A stretch of DNA of 64,000 bases from Orychophragmus violaceus (Eukaryota; Streptophyta; Magnoliopsida; Brassicales; Brassicaceae), in NCBI GenBank assembly GCA_030180135.1, contig CM058237.1:42925126-42989125 (forward strand), written 5' to 3'. The notes under the pieces are model-generated. The model saw nothing but the letters and a program-made list of their open reading frames with translations, did no database searches and was not told where the DNA came from. Of the stretch, positions 15,701 through 29,569 are shown one piece after another; positions within the stretch are counted from its first letter, which is position 1; every line of letters begins with the position of its first letter. The position numbers were made by a program, and so were the translations under genes.

Positions 15701-16761
15701 AACAAGTATGTGCCTACAGCTAGTGCAGGAACTTTCGCTCCATTCCCAACTCGTAGCTCCACTTGTCCTTGCTTCAGCCTCCTACTGTTGCTGAGTGCCT
15801 GCATATTAGTACAAATATGAGCCCCACAACCAGTATCCATAACCCATGAGGTATTATCAGAAGTAGTTGTATTAACTTCTATAACAAAAATACCTGATGA
15901 AGAAGTCTCGAGAGTCTTCTTCTTCAATTCCTTTAGACCTTCCAGGAATTTCTTACATTCTCTCCTCCAATGCCCTGGTTCTTTACAGAACCTGCAGATG
16001 TCAGTAGGCCCAGCCTTGGATTTGGGCTTGGGCTTTGGCGTGTCCTTGTCCGAGACTTGAACAGCCTTAGCCTTTCCCTTGTCCTTGGCAGAGGATTTCT
16101 TAAAGCCCTTGCCCTTTTGCACCATAAGCACATTGGGGTCCTTGGCTTTCCTCAAGTTGGGCTCTGCAGTCTTGAGCATTCCGTGAAGCTCAGGCAATGT
16201 CTTACTCAAGCCATGCATATTGAAGTTCAGGATGAACTGATCATAGCTTGCAGGTAAAGACTGCAGAACGATGTCGCAGGCAAGTTCCTGGCTGATAGGG
16301 CAGTCAAGTTTCTGAAGATGATCGAGATAACCCATCATCTTCAAGACATGAGGACTCACTGCCGCATTTGCAGCCAACTTACAGTCTAAGAGGTTCTTAA
16401 CTGTCTGGAACCTCTCAGTCCTTGCCTGCTCCTGAAAAAGCGATTTCAGGCTTGCCATTATCTCGATGGGCGACAACACACTCTCGAACTGTATTTGCAG
16501 CTCAGCAGTCATGGTCGCCAACATCAGGCAATAGACATCATTTTCATCTGACGAATGCTTTTCCCAAGCATTATGCAGAGTCCTGGCGGCATTGTTAGGA
16601 GGCCTCTCGGGGAGGGGATCACGAAGGACATAATCCTTCTTCTCCTGCTTGAGGACCAGCCTCAAGTTCCTTGACCACGTCAGGAAGTTCGTTCCAGTCA
16701 GCTTCTCCTTGTCGAGAACAGACCGGATTGAGAATGTGTTTTGAGTGCTTGTAGTAGTCAT
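12787..16761 (-). pseudogene. Copia polyprotein (gag-PR-IN-RT-RNase H) with one in-frame stop
   Basis: The frame starts at 16761 with 'MTTTSTQNTF' and stays in one phase to 12787, broken only by a TAA at 14553-14551. Gag carries a CCHC knuckle at residues 256-269 (CRFCKEPGHWRREC). The protease motif is DTG at 309-311. Integrase has its zinc residues at H444/H449 and C472/C475, with catalytic D505, D568 and E604. The stop falls in the acidic linker between integrase and reverse transcriptase. The second half (537 codons from 14400) has YVDD at 211-214 of that half, followed by RNase H with 'TEAEYIA'. Every catalytic motif is intact. A single nonsense mutation is the simplest reading. Readthrough in the linker cannot be excluded. 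Confidence 0.93.
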
Positions 16762-18401
16762 AGCTGAAATATAAGATAAAAAGGTTATTAGTTAATATGT
16801 TCAATATGATTAATCTTGCATTATATTCAATAACATTAGTTATCCTCAAAAGAACATAATGATTCCAAGATCCACATATAACTAAGATCAAAGTGGGCCA
16901 CTGGCCGTCACCCAACCTTAGCTTATATCGGTAAGCCCTATCTCGGCTAATTATATCCGTGATATAACTCTTGGTTGTGAATCTGGGCCCGAGGCCCAAT
17001 CCACTCTGATGTCTCAAGGCCCGGGACTCCCGATGGCCTAGTCAAGAAAACCAGACTATACAGTCATGTAATCACTAATGTCTGGGACTCCCAATGACAT
17101 TTATGAATCACAAACCGTCTTACCCACGCAAAAGTAGACACCCTCACACTGTAAGGCCATGAGTACAATTGAATGGGCTTCGACAGCTGACATAGACTGG
17201 ACAAGACATCCAACGCTTGATATTGTTTGAGGTTTGTAGGTTTATTAAAATTTTATCCCAAAATAGAAGATTACTATTTTGGGAAACTTTCCTTTTTGGG
17301 AAACCTACTATTTTTGAAAACTTTCTAAAATTGGAAACTTCCTAAAATTGGAAACTTTCTAACTATAGAAATTTCCTAAAATCCAAAACGTGCAAATCTA
17401 GAAACTTCTATTTTAAGAAACTTTCTAATTTCAGATTTTGGAAAAACAGATTAATTTTAAAATCGATTTTAAATTTTATTTAAATAAATTTTAAATTAAA
17501 TCTGAAGAAAAGACTCAAATAATTGGCCCAATTGTTTTAACTTCTTGGCCCGAGGCCCAAGAATTGGTCCATGTCCAAGACATAACCCAATTGCCCAATT
17601 AAATGACATAACCGGTCTGGTTCATTAAAATTGGTCTAACCAAAATTAATTACTACGATGACCACAATTGTCAACCGGTTATTTACTAAACCGGATTTTC
17701 TCAATTTATTTGGTCCAACCAAATCAAATTAGAAAACCACTGGTTTAGGCACTAAATCCAATTTTACGACTTTGGATTCCTTATCCCGGTTTAACCAGAA
17801 CTTAATAAATTTTATTAAGTCTGTTTATTAAACCGTGACGATTAAGTTTTAATAAGTTTTAAACCGAACCATTAACCGAACCGAACCGACTGATCACGTG
17901 AACCGATCACGACCGAGTCGCAATCTTCACGCTTCCGCATCACGCAACGATCGATGCTCGGATGGGACACGATCCGAGATCGGCCCAACTCTCGATCACG
18001 ATCGATGCTCGGATGATAGCGGGACGGGACGGGGACGATGGTCGGGTCGAGAGCGGGACGCGGATTGGGCCGAGATAGCATGACGCGATCCATGCGATCT
18101 GCCTTGCGGATCCATGCGATGCTCTCGCGCCTCACGGTCGATCGATCCGACCACGCAACACGATCCACAACGCGATCGGTTCGTGCGTCTTGACCGATCC
18201 GGACGTGTGATCCTTCCGATCAACACTCCGACGCATACCAATTCAATATAGATTGGATCATGCGATTTTTAGTTAGTTTAGGTTTTAATTCTTTGTTTCT
18301 TAAGTGTTTTTCTTATCAATAGATTGATTCAAACACTTCTAAACAACCTAAACATGATTCTAAACAAGAAATCCTAACAGAACCAATGGCTCTGATACCA
18401 C
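16762..18401 (-). other. Long 5' leader and primer-binding site of copia element 1
   Basis: About 1.6 kb of non-coding leader. The PBS lies at 18389-18400 (gctctgatacca on the plus strand, TGGTATCAGAGC on the element strand; initiator tRNA-Met). At 16880-17240 a segment with 'ggcccgggactcccgatggcc' content is clearly shared with the leaders of copia elements 2 and 3. At 17880-18240 it is dense in GATCG/CGATC words. Both blocks may act in RNA packaging or dimerisation, which is inference. Confidence 0.8.
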
Positions 18402-19040
18402 TGAAAGGAATCGTTTAGTGTTTCCTGGTTCAATTCATCCGATTAATTGATCCTACTAAACATGCCAGATCTAGGTTCTCTTGCTAGAAACATAAAGGAT
18501 CTCACCTGTTACCTTGTTTTGCAGCGGAAAGAGGAGGTACGGGTCAGAGATCAGCAGAACCACCAAGAGATAGCTCCTCCAAAGGCTCACACACGCACGC
18601 ACAGGAAATTGGCTGCTAGACCGATGAGGGAGGAGGCGCAGAAAGAGAGAGAGGGAGGCGCAGACTGTGTTGAGAAAATAAGAGCTAGGGCAAGTTTTAT
18701 TTATTAAAACCCTTGTCCAGTTCTTATGGGCTTTTGGGCCCAATTCTCAGTCTGATTAAATCCCTTAGATTTAATCAGACCCTTTAGTCTCTCTAAGTAC
18801 AGTAAATGCCTAGCACTTTTACCGTACTTCTGCTAAACCGTTCCTACACATTTTCCTGTTAGCTTAGGCGTGTGACCCATATGGGATCATATAATAAAGG
18901 CAATAAATCCAAGATTTATAGATCATGAGCGGACTCTAGCAAGCCATCATGACCCCCAGAATTATATGACTTATGTCTGATCATTGACATACTCTTACTT
19001 TCTAGAGACAGTACAGAGATTACTGGACATAATTCCAACA
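18402..19040 (-). repeat. 5' LTR of copia element 1
   Basis: 639 bp from TGAAAGG to CCAACA. It is adjacent to the primer-binding site, which makes it the 5' LTR of this minus-strand element. The TSD copy gatat follows at 19041. Confidence 0.93.
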
Positions 19041-19045
19041 GATAT

Positions 19046-20185
19046 ATCATGGTTTTTACAGGTTTTCAAGCCATGATATAAGTCTTTATCTAGAGTCTTT
19101 TAGTTGTTTTTGGAATCTTTTGAGTCATTTGCAGGTTTAGGTACGTATGAAGCTTATGTGGAGATTCTGGGAGCTTTTGGTGTGATTTTGCAGCATACAC
19201 GGATTTCACAGAGTTCACTGGGTGCGTTTGCACTTAGTGTCGACCGACACTAATTTAGTCTCGGTTGACACCACTAAAGGACGAAATTCCTGCACGTCAA
19301 AATACAGATTTTGGAGGTTTGCATGATTTACCTAGAAGTTTCCCATATTTACAAGAAGACCCAAATCGTGTCTTAGACTATTAATTAGTTTTTTGAGCCA
19401 TTGTTTAGGCTACGCTTTACTTTATCAGAGTTTAGGAGATTTGGGGCTGGTTTGTACTCGAGGGAGAAGAGATTTTGAACCCCTGTTTTTCTATTTCTTT
19501 TATGATATTTGGTTTTCTATTCATCATGTCTTGTGTTCAATTTGCCATGTCTGAGTAGATTTCCTTGTTAGATTTAGGGATTCTCATTAGGGATTTTATG
19601 GAATGTTAGATTAGTTAATTGATTAGGATTCATCACATCTAGTTCTTCATCTAGGTTGTTCTTAATGCTTAATCTGAATTAGCTACTTAGAATATTGTCG
19701 TTAGGTTGATTAGCGCAACGAGAGTTGGTTAATTATCTAGAAAAGAACCTAGTTGAGCAAATTACTTATTCGCAAAGAGATTTGGTTTATGGAATTTGTG
19801 AACGAAATAACCTGAATTAAATGCATGTTTAGAACTCTAGGATTTGCAAAGAGATTTGGTTTTCTAGGTTATTAGACATAGTTAGCATTCACATCGAGAG
19901 TTGGTTTGTTATATGTTAGTGATTCTAGTTCTAGAACATCGATATTTGAATCATGGTTGATTGGTTGATTAACATTCCTGATTTTCTGAGAACTTCCCAA
20001 GTCTAGCGCTTTCTCTTATTGATCTCACACCGTTTACTGCTTATTCACTGCTTTGCTTAGCTTAATTCGATTACATATAATCTATCGCGTGAACCTTGAG
20101 TCTATGTGGATTCGATACCCTAAATATTACAACTTCGACACTGTACACTTGCAGTTAGAAAATATGGATAAGATTTGACCTATCA
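19046..20185 (+). repeat. 5' LTR of Athila-like element 1 (main part)
   Basis: It continues the LTR whose first six bases lie at 11291-11296 and ends CTATCA at 20185. Its first bases form a 10-bp inverted repeat (tatatcatgg ... ccatgatata), seen whole in the other LTR. A pair of motif copies (gtgtcgaccgacac at 19237-19250 and tcggttgacacc at 19261-19272) lies about 190 bp in. Confidence 0.9.
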
Positions 20186-20397
20186 AGTTTTTTGCGCCGT
20201 TGCATGTGACTCTTTGGGTTCGCCTATAGGTTTTGTATTAGAATTTAGACTAAGTGTTTTCTTTTCTTTGTTACTTACATCTCTTGTCTTGCTTGTCTTT
20301 GTTGCTGCAGGAAACTACGAACATGAGCTCTTAGTGTCGATCGACATCAACCAGCGTCGATCGACACTCTTCTCGGGAATCAGTTTGATTTCAGTGT
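20186..20397 (+). other. Degenerate tRNA-Asp-type primer-binding site and leader
   Basis: At 20192-20209 the sequence ttgcgccgttgcatgtga aligns with the Athila primer site TGGCGCCGTTGCCGGGGA (tRNA-Asp type), with several mismatches. A motif pair follows at 20334-20347 and 20354-20367, just before the gag start. Confidence 0.75.
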
Positions 20398-22098
20398 ATG
20401 CCTAGTCATCACACCAGAAGCAACAAAGACGAGAAGCTTTTGAACCTCAGACGTGAGGAGCTTGCTAGACTTGAGAGAACGAACCGGAAAGCTCAGAAAT
20501 CTGTGAAGATGCTGAATCTGAATGCTATGATTTTGGTTCGAGATGCAGAAGGTGTCCTGAGGGATTCGCAGAACAATCCCTACAATAATCAAGGTCAGAG
20601 AGTTGATGCAGAAGGGAATGTGATCCATGAAGCTGAGCGACAGGTTGTTAATCCTGATGCTGGAGCTCAAGGAAATCCACGAGTTGAAGTACCACCTAAT
20701 GCACCTAATCCGCCAGTTGGGAGGACTCTTGCTGACTACAACAGACCTGACGTGTTATATGCTAACAGGTCTGCCATTGTACCTCCGCCCATCCAGAGGA
20801 ATGAATTTGAGCTGAAGACTTCCTACACTCTTGTGGGACAACATCTCTTTCATGGATACCCACATGAGTACCTATAGATCATGTGGAGTGAGCTATGACT
20901 TCCTGCACTGTAAGCTTTTCCCACAATCACTTGGAGGAGAAGCTGCAAATTGGCTGAGCAGATTCCACATGGGAATCTGACTACATGGGATGCAGTTAAG
21001 AGGAAGTTTCTTCGACACTTCTATGATGATGCTCGAAGTGATCAGCTGAGAGAAGATCTTCCGACATTCAAGCAGGGACCTACAAATCCTCTTAAAACAA
21101 CCTGGGTGAGGTTTAAGATGTACCAGAGACTGCCCTCACCATGATTTCTCTGAAGTTCAGCTGCTGGAAATTTTCTTTAGAGGTGTTGATCTGTGGTACC
21201 AAACGGCTTTAATGTTGCTAGCGATGGGAACTTATACACCAAATCTCCAGAGCAAGTTAAGGAGTTGATTGAGAATTTGGTGCATAGCAACAACACCAAG
21301 AATGCTGATTTGGAGCGACAGAAGTCTGGTGGAAAAGTTGACAGCTCACAGATGGCAAAAATGAAGAACAAGATTGATTCTGTCCATAGCATTCTACTTG
21401 GGAAGAAGCCGGCCCATGAGACATCTGAGGTTGGAGAGTGTGCACAAGAAGCTGTCAATTACATTGGAGGAATTGGGTTTCAGAAATATGGTACTTTGCA
21501 GAGCACACAAAATCCTTCTGTTTTCATTCAGAAGTCTACATTTAAGAAACCTTTCTAGCAGCAGAACAATTCCTTCTCAAGGAACTATGGAGCTTCCTCT
21601 TACCAAACACCTCCTGCACCTACACATGAGAGCATATTAGAAGTTATGATGGAACAGCTTCTTAAGGGACAGCAGCAGACCACAATGAGCTTTAACTCGA
21701 AGCTTGATGCCCTGTAGACTGATTTGAATGGGAAATTTGAATCTTTGAACACTCATGTGAAGTAGCTAGATACGCAAGTGACTCAGATTTCAAGTTCAGT
21801 CAAGGGAAAGAATGCTCTGAACGCCCATATCAATGCCATCTCGGTTCAGATTGAAGATAGGTTGGATCAGGAGCAAGGATTTGAGGTCAAAGCTGTGAAA
21901 ATCGTGGAAAACAGCCACACACTCATCAGGTGTGTCGACTGACACCACTTCAGCGTCGATCGACACTATGGTCGGGCAGAACCAGTTTCATTCAAATCTC
22001 GTGTTGTTGCTGAGGAGAAGGTCTACAAGCCTCCTATACCATTCCCCAGAGTTCCTACAAAGTCTAAACAGGAGCTGGATGAGGTCAAATGCATAGTA
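20398..22098 (+). pseudogene. Athila-like gag, broken
   Basis: The frame starts 'MPSHHTRSNKDEK' and carries the Athila capsid hallmarks 'YANRSAIVPPPIQ' and 'TLVGQHLFHGYPHE'. It then hits a stop (20875-20877). Compared with element A near 52160, about 42 bp are missing here, which removes the 'MDHIETFE' region. Later pieces read on through 'WDAVKRKFLRHFYDDARSDQLREDL' and 'SPEQVKELIENLV' with frameshifts, then a spacer rich in Gln. Stops near 21557, 21716 and 21763 further disable it. A motif pair lies at 21932-21945 and 21953-21966. Confidence 0.85.
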
Positions 22099-23061
22099 GT
22101 GATGGATATGAAGCTGAATGAGATTCCACCAGATGATGCTTTGCGAATTCACCCTTGTCTGCAGAGATATATGAAGAAGATGATCCACAGGGATGGAGAT
22201 TTACAACAAGGGATGGTAGTGGTATCTAAGCAAGTTAGTTCTGTGCTGATGAATCAGATTCCAGAGAAGCTACCAGATCCAGGAGTCTTTGTGCTAGATT
22301 GCTCTATCTTTAAGAATAGATTCATGAACTCCTTATGTGACTTGGGATCTAGTGTGAATCTGATGCCATACTTTGTGGCTGTGAGATTGGGATTGACATA
22401 CTTTCAGCAGACTAGGATCTATCTAATCCTAGATGATAGATCGAAGAGGATCCTAGAAGGAGTTCTTGAGGACATCCCTATCAGAGTTGGAAACTACTTG
22501 ATTCCAACAGACTTTGTAGTGCTGAAATATGATATTGAACCGGATGATCCTCTGCTACTTGGCAGATCTTTCTTAGCTACAGCTGGAGCATTGATTGATG
22601 TGAGGCACAGTCTGATTGATCTCCACCTGGGAGATAAGCCTCTGCACTTCAAAATGGAAAAGCTGCAAAGATCCACCATTGATGGTCAAGCCTTTAGTGT
22701 CGAAGTTGATCAAGAAGTTCAGATTGGTAAGGCTACAATGTCTGATATTGGAGAAGAGAAGATGGTGGTTTGTCAGGAATCTACTCTAACATCTTCAGAG
22801 CCTGCAACTGCTCATAAGCAAAAAGCTCCAAACATCACACATTCTCCAAAGCAAAGGTATGATTCCTCTAAACTTAAAACTCCTAACTTCATTGCTCTGA
22901 ATGCAGAAAAACGCTCTATCCCACCCAAGCTTCGCTCCCACCCTGGATCTATTCCTTCTTTCCTTGGACGATCTCATGCTGCTACTGCCTACACACCTAC
23001 ATGGATGAGGAGACTTTTGCAGAGGCACTCTCCGCCTCTGTCGAAACCCCCAAGAGCATGA
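22099..23061 (+). CDS. Athila-like retropepsin (aspartic protease) region, open
   Basis: A 320-codon open frame downstream of gag. It contains 'DPGVFVLDCSIF' followed by the active-site motif CDLG at residues 80-83 ('CDLGSSVNLMP'). The conserved 'GNYLIPTDFVVLKYD' and 'LLGRSFLATAGALIDV' segments of Athila proteases come next. It ends with a basic tail and a stop. Normally reverse transcriptase would continue downstream. Here non-coding sequence starts at once. The called start is the first ATG in the open stretch and is probably internal to an original gag-protease polyprotein. The homologous region of element B is at 47593-49236. Confidence 0.8.
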   Translation: MMDMKLNEIPPDDALRIHPCLQRYMKKMIHRDGDLQQGMVVVSKQVSSVLMNQIPEKLPDPGVFVLDCSIFKNRFMNSLCDLGSSVNLMPYFVAVRLGLTYFQQTRIYLILDDRSKRILEGVLEDIPIRVGNYLIPTDFVVLKYDIEPDDPLLLGRSFLATAGALIDVRHSLIDLHLGDKPLHFKMEKLQRSTIDGQAFSVEVDQEVQIGKATMSDIGEEKMVVCQESTLTSSEPATAHKQKAPNITHSPKQRYDSSKLKTPNFIALNAEKRSIPPKLRSHPGSIPSFLGRSHAATAYTPTWMRRLLQRHSPPLSKPPRA

Positions 23062-24375
23062 TCTCCTACCCATAGCCAAGCTAATGACTAAAAACAAGCG
23101 CTGAGTGGGAGGCAACCCACTGTTGAGTCAGTTTTTCTTCTATTTTCGGTTTTTGGTTTTGTTTCTTTGATTTTTTGTGTGATTTCGGTGTGTTAGAAAT
23201 GTGGCGAACAGGTTGCAGACACCAGTGTCAGTCGACACCCAACTCGAAAAGACGGACCAAAGTCGAGGACGCTCGATTTGGATCAGGAATGTGTCGACCT
23301 AAGCCTAGTGTGCTCGACACTGGCTGTGTGTCGGTCGACATTCGCCCAGCTAGCAGGTAAGATCTCTGATTCTTCGAATTTTTCCTTGATTAAACCTTGT
23401 TCTCCCGAGCCCAAGCTTCTATAACACTGTGGATATTGTTGTTTAAGTGTGGGGGAGGTAGTTTACTGACCACCGTTTGTTTTCTTTTCTTAGTGTCAGT
23501 CCATTGTTATGTGTTTGTTTTATTGAGTCAAAATAATATGAAACTATGATTTTTCGAGGAAATTTTTGCTTTCACAGGATCCTAAGTGATCATTGGACAG
23601 ACTTGCAGTAGCTATATGACTATTAGAAAACCACACACGGATCAACTTACCAAGGACACCTGTATCTTTTCAGGTATTCAGAGGATCCATTACTAACCTC
23701 ACCTCTAATCTTGACTTAGTTTTCTTACCCAGGGGCTTTGTATGCATTAGATCGAACTCCTCTGTCAGTCCTGAAAGGTCTGTAAATCTGTCGGAGTATG
23801 GTTCCCTTCTCCCTTCCCTTCAAGCAAAGTAAAAAATAATAAGTTATAAACTGCGGATAAGCTAGTAGCTTCGAAGTGATCACGGGAGTGGTAGTTACCC
23901 CTATTACCTCCTGTGCATTCACGGAATGTGTGCAAAGTAATACCCCAATGAGGGAAGAGCAGCGGATAGAAAAAATAAAATGATACCCAAAGGGAAAAAA
24001 TCAGCTGCTGAAGTGAGAAATGGGAGAAGAAAGGGACTAGAAGTTGACAGTTTGCAATTAGGGAACTGCTGAGTAAGAGTCCATGTCTCCTTTGATCGAT
24101 ACCCCCTCGGTGAGACCGCACTTAATTTTTTACAGAAGTTAGTATGGTGAATTTGGATTTCTTGTCTTGATTGTGGAGTTTACTCTGGACAGTTGCTAAG
24201 TGTGGGGGAAGTACATTGTGGTCTTGACCTCTGCAGGCATGTTTTCATGTGGAAAACTAAGTGAATGTGAATGTGATGTTCTTAGGACGAAATGAGTTTA
24301 TGTGTCTTCAAACCTCTTTTTATACTTTGGTTTTATGTTTGCTTGAGGGCAAGCAAAGGCTAAGTGTGGGGAAGT
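23062..24375 (+). other. 3' non-coding region of Athila-like element 1
   Basis: About 30 bp after the stop is a hairpin-forming segment, gtgggaggcaacccac (23105-23120), after 'aacaagcgct'. Motif copies lie at 23225-23238 and 23328-23341. Three TAAGTGTGGGG tracts follow at about 23444-23458, 24196-24212 and 24361-24375, the last being the polypurine tract at the 3' LTR. An 8-bp-stem hairpin (TTTGCTTGAGGGCAAGCAAA) lies just upstream of the last tract. Element B shows the same order. Confidence 0.8.
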
Positions 24376-25502
24376 TGATATATCATGGTTTTTACAGGTT
24401 TTCAAGCCATGATATAAGTCTTTATCTAGAATCTTTTAGTTGTTTTTGGAATCTTTTGAGTTATTTGCAGGTTTAGGTATGTTTGGAGCTTATATAGAGA
24501 TTCCAGGAGCTTTTGGAGTGATTTTGCAGCATACATGGATTTCACAGAGTTCACTGGGTGCGTCTGCACTTAGTGTCGGTCGACACTACTAAAAGATGAT
24601 ATTCATGCGCGTCAAAAATACAGATTTTAGAGATTTACAAGATTTACCAAAAAGTTTTCCATATTTACAAGAAGATCCAAATCGTGTCTTAGGCTATTAA
24701 TTAGGTTTTTGAGCCATTAGGCTATGCTTTACTTTATCAAAGTTTAGGAGATTTGGGGCTGGTCTTGTACTCGAGAGCGAAGATATTTTGAACCCCTGTT
24801 TTTCTATTTCTTTTATGATATTTGGTTTTCTATTCACATGTCTTGTTCTCAATTTGCTATGTATGAGTAGATTTCCTTGTTAGATTTAGGGATTTCATGT
24901 AATTTTAGATTAGTTAATTGATTAGGATTCATCACATCTAGTTCTTCATCTAGCTTTTTCTTAATGCTTAATCTGAATTAGCTTCTTAGATTATTGCCGT
25001 TAGGTTGATTAGCGCAGCAAGAGTTGGTTAATTAGCTAGAAAAGAACCTAGTTGAGCAAATTAATTATTCGCAAAGAGATTTGGTTTATGGAATTTGTGA
25101 ATGAAAGAACCTGAATTAAATGCATGTTTAGAACTCTAGGATTCACAAAGAGATTTAGTTTTCTAGGTTATTAGACATAGTTAGCATTCGCATCGAGAGT
25201 TGGTTTGTTATATGTTAGTGATTCTAGTTCTAGAACATCGATATTTGAATCCTAGTTGATTGGTTGATTTACATTCCTGATTTCCTGAGAAATTCCCTAA
25301 GTCTAGCGCTTTCTCTTATTGATCTCACACCGTTTACTTTACTTGCTTGTTTACTGCTTGTTCACTGCTTTGCTTAGCTTAATTCGATTACATACAATCT
25401 ATCGCGTGAACCTTGAGTCTCTGTGGATTCGATACCCTAAATATTACAACTTCGACACTGTACACTTGCAGTTAGAAAATAAGGATATGATTTTACCTAT
25501 CA
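24376..25502 (+). repeat. 3' LTR of Athila-like element 1
   Basis: 1127 bp from TGATATATCATGG to CTATCA, followed by TSD ggagg at 25503-25507. It carries one complete motif copy (gtgtcggtcgacac, 24573-24586), whereas the 5' LTR has two. A segment of about 20 bp between them is missing here. Confidence 0.92.
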
Positions 25503-25899
25503 GGAGGCGCGTATCGCCGAGCAGACTGCTGTGCTCGGAGATGTTCTAGAGCAGCATGTTAGTGCTCATCATCAGCCACCTCCTCAGTAACATCCACCTC
25601 TTCAGGCTGACTTGTCTAAATCTCTGCCTTCGGAGATGCCTCAGTACCCGCGTTGTGATGCCTGTGGAGCCACGGGGTTTCACTTTCATTGGTGCCCCAT
25701 ACCGTCTGATCCTCGCTACCGCGAGCCCTATCAGCATGTGCCGCCCCAGTCATCTGTCAGATCTGCGGTAATGACGACCACCTGGCGCCCATCTGTCCGA
25801 TAGCAGACCCACATCCCAGCACGGCACCTACACCAGCACCACCCACACGTGACGCACACACGCACCATCCCCCTGGCACACCTGCCTGCACCTAAACTT

Positions 25900-25900
<1 letters not shown>
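25503..25900 (+). pseudogene. Gag-like ORF of the long-LTR element, 3' part with CCHC knuckle
   Basis: It resumes after the Athila-like insertion. Reading frames contain 'ARIAEQTAVLGDVLEQ', then a stop (near 25590), then 'CDACGATGFHFHWC'. In another frame there is a perfect zinc knuckle, CQICGNDDHLAPIC (25755-25796; C-x2-C-x4-H-x4-C). A Pro/Thr/His-rich tail follows and ends near 25890. At least one stop and one frameshift disable it. No protease or pol follows: LINE ORF1 sequence begins between about 25860 and 25960, so the 3' part of this element was deleted. Confidence 0.6.
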
Positions 25901-27942
<2,042 letters not shown>

Positions 27943-28344
27943 CTCACTCGCGGATGGAAAACCAATACGCCATATTTCAGGGGAAAACAATATGGAGACT
28001 TACAAAGGTATTGAAACAATTAATAAACAGGACGGGTGTTGGTTACCATAGTAAGCATGTGATAACCTTAGAGCACTGCAAACGCAAGAAGAATGTGGTT
28101 AGAGAGGAGTGTCTGAAAGTCTCCCTCTCTCCTGAAAATATGGTCGGAGATCCACTTGGTTGACAAGAAAGCCGTCAGATCCAAATCTAATCTTGTTTAG
28201 TTATAATTTATGATTTTTCTGTAAGAGTAAGAATGAACTAATTATATATGATGTTTTGAATATTATTACCATAGACACATACCTATTTTTCTTATTCTCT
28301 TTCTCCTTTTTAGCTCATTTTTTCTTTGACCATAAAACATTTAA

Positions 28345-29309
28345 GGGGCTATTCGTTTACTCATTTGATAATCCCACGTATATGGTTCATCTAAATAATC
28401 CATCCAAATGCTTCATTTGAATTTGAATGTTGGTTGATTCAATTTTTGAATGTTTTTGGATGGAGCATTTGAATGAAGTTTTGTTTGTGTTTTTATAAAT
28501 CTCCATCTCCATCTAGCTGAATTCAACAAGAAAATGACTAAAATACTCATACTTTGACTTAATCATATTTTAATGTTAATCATGACCATAATAATTGTAA
28601 TTATCAATCTACATTATATTTACAACTAAATAATAAGAAAATGCTGTTTTGGCGGAAATCATGATTTTGCTATTTTTGCAGGAAAGTGCGGTTTTGGCGA
28701 AAACAGGATTTTGGGATTCTTGTAGGAAAATGCGGTTTTGGCGAAAAATAGGATTTTGCGATTTTTGCAGGAAAATGCGATTTTGCGATTTTAGTAGAAA
28801 AACACGATTTTGTGGTTTTGGCGGAAAACATGACTTTACGTTTTTGGCAGAAAAATGATTTTCGAAAAACACGATTTTGCGGTTTTAGTTGAAAAACGTG
28901 ATTTTACGATTTTTTTTTCCAAAAATATGATTTTGCACGTTGACGGTAAAACATAATTTTTCGAATTTTTGGAGAAAATATGATTTTACATTTTTGATGG
29001 AAAATGTCATTTTTGGTTTTTTTGTAAAATAATTGTTAAGTATTATTTAGTTTATGTTTGTTTACTAATCTAAAACTTGCATACAAATGATCCATCTATT
29101 ATGATATATTGGTCATTTGTTATTTTGGATGAATCATCTCTATCCAAATGGTTCAATTTAGTTCAGCCAAATGAATTTGAAAATTTTGTCTTATTTTTAA
29201 CAAATCATTCAAATGATTCATATGACTTTTGTTCATTTCTACCACTAAATGAGCTTCAATTCTCAACTTTATCCAGATGATTTATCTGAATGAACAAACG
29301 AACATGCTC
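28345..29309. mobile_element. Harbinger/PIF-like MITE with internal minisatellite
   Basis: The ends form an imperfect inverted repeat: ggggctattcgtttactcat at the left and, on the complement, gagcatgttcgtttgttcat at the right. Both are flanked by the 3-bp direct repeat taa (28342-28344 and 29310-29312), the TSD type of Harbinger elements. Subterminal parts repeat 'ccaaatg.ttcaatt' words. The middle (about 28630-29010) is a degenerate minisatellite of about 26-30-bp units around 'gattttgcggttttggcggaaaac'. There is no transposase, so it is non-autonomous. A different DNA-transposon superfamily remains possible. Confidence 0.65.
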
Positions 29310-29569
29310 TAAATATCTTTGTGAAACAAAGTGTATATGAATATATCAAAAAGTGTAATAAAAATGTAGAAAACACACACAACACATCACCACCGTAGGA
29401 TTAGTTCTTTTTCCAGGCTCCGTATGAATGGCTTATAACGATACATACACGCAAGTAAAATTACAAAGCAAAGAAGAAGTAAGCAACAATACAAAAGCAA
29501 TTGACAGAAAAAGAAAATTAAAAGTCAACGCCTTTTTGTTCAACGTCGCAATTAGGCAAAGTAAACGAC

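Larger units (their letters stand above)
11297..19040 (-). mobile_element. Ty1/copia element 1, nearly intact, minus orientation
   Basis: Two 639-bp LTRs (11297-11935 and 18402-19040) start TGAAAGG and end CCAACA. The 5-bp TSD gatat is at 11292-11296 and 19041-19045. I counted two mismatches between the LTRs, so the insertion is recent. Inside, on the minus strand, are a tRNA-Met primer-binding site, a 1.6-kb leader and a gag-protease-integrase-RT-RNase H polyprotein with a single in-frame stop. The polypurine tract lies beside the left LTR. The domain order with integrase before RT is the copia order. It sits inside the 5' LTR of Athila-like element 1. Confidence 0.95.
11291..25502 (+). mobile_element. 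Athila-like Ty3/gypsy element 1 (gag-protease only), split by a copia element
   Basis: The element starts TGATAT at 11291 and ends CTATCA at 25502. The 5-bp TSD ggagg is at 11286-11290 and 25503-25507. Six bases in, a copia element is inserted, duplicating gatat. The 5' LTR resumes at 19046 and ends at 20185. The order after that is PBS, broken gag, protease, about 1.3 kb of 3' non-coding sequence, polypurine tract and 3' LTR (24376-25502). No reverse transcriptase, RNase H or integrase is present and no room for them exists, so the element is non-autonomous by structure. The LTRs differ by many substitutions and small indels, so it is clearly older than the copia insertion it carries. Confidence 0.9.

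Noticed and set aside
17872..18241. Open frames on both strands in the copia element 1 leader
   Set aside because: GATCG-rich sequence has few stops. The location between PBS and gag and the lack of any domain argue against a gene.
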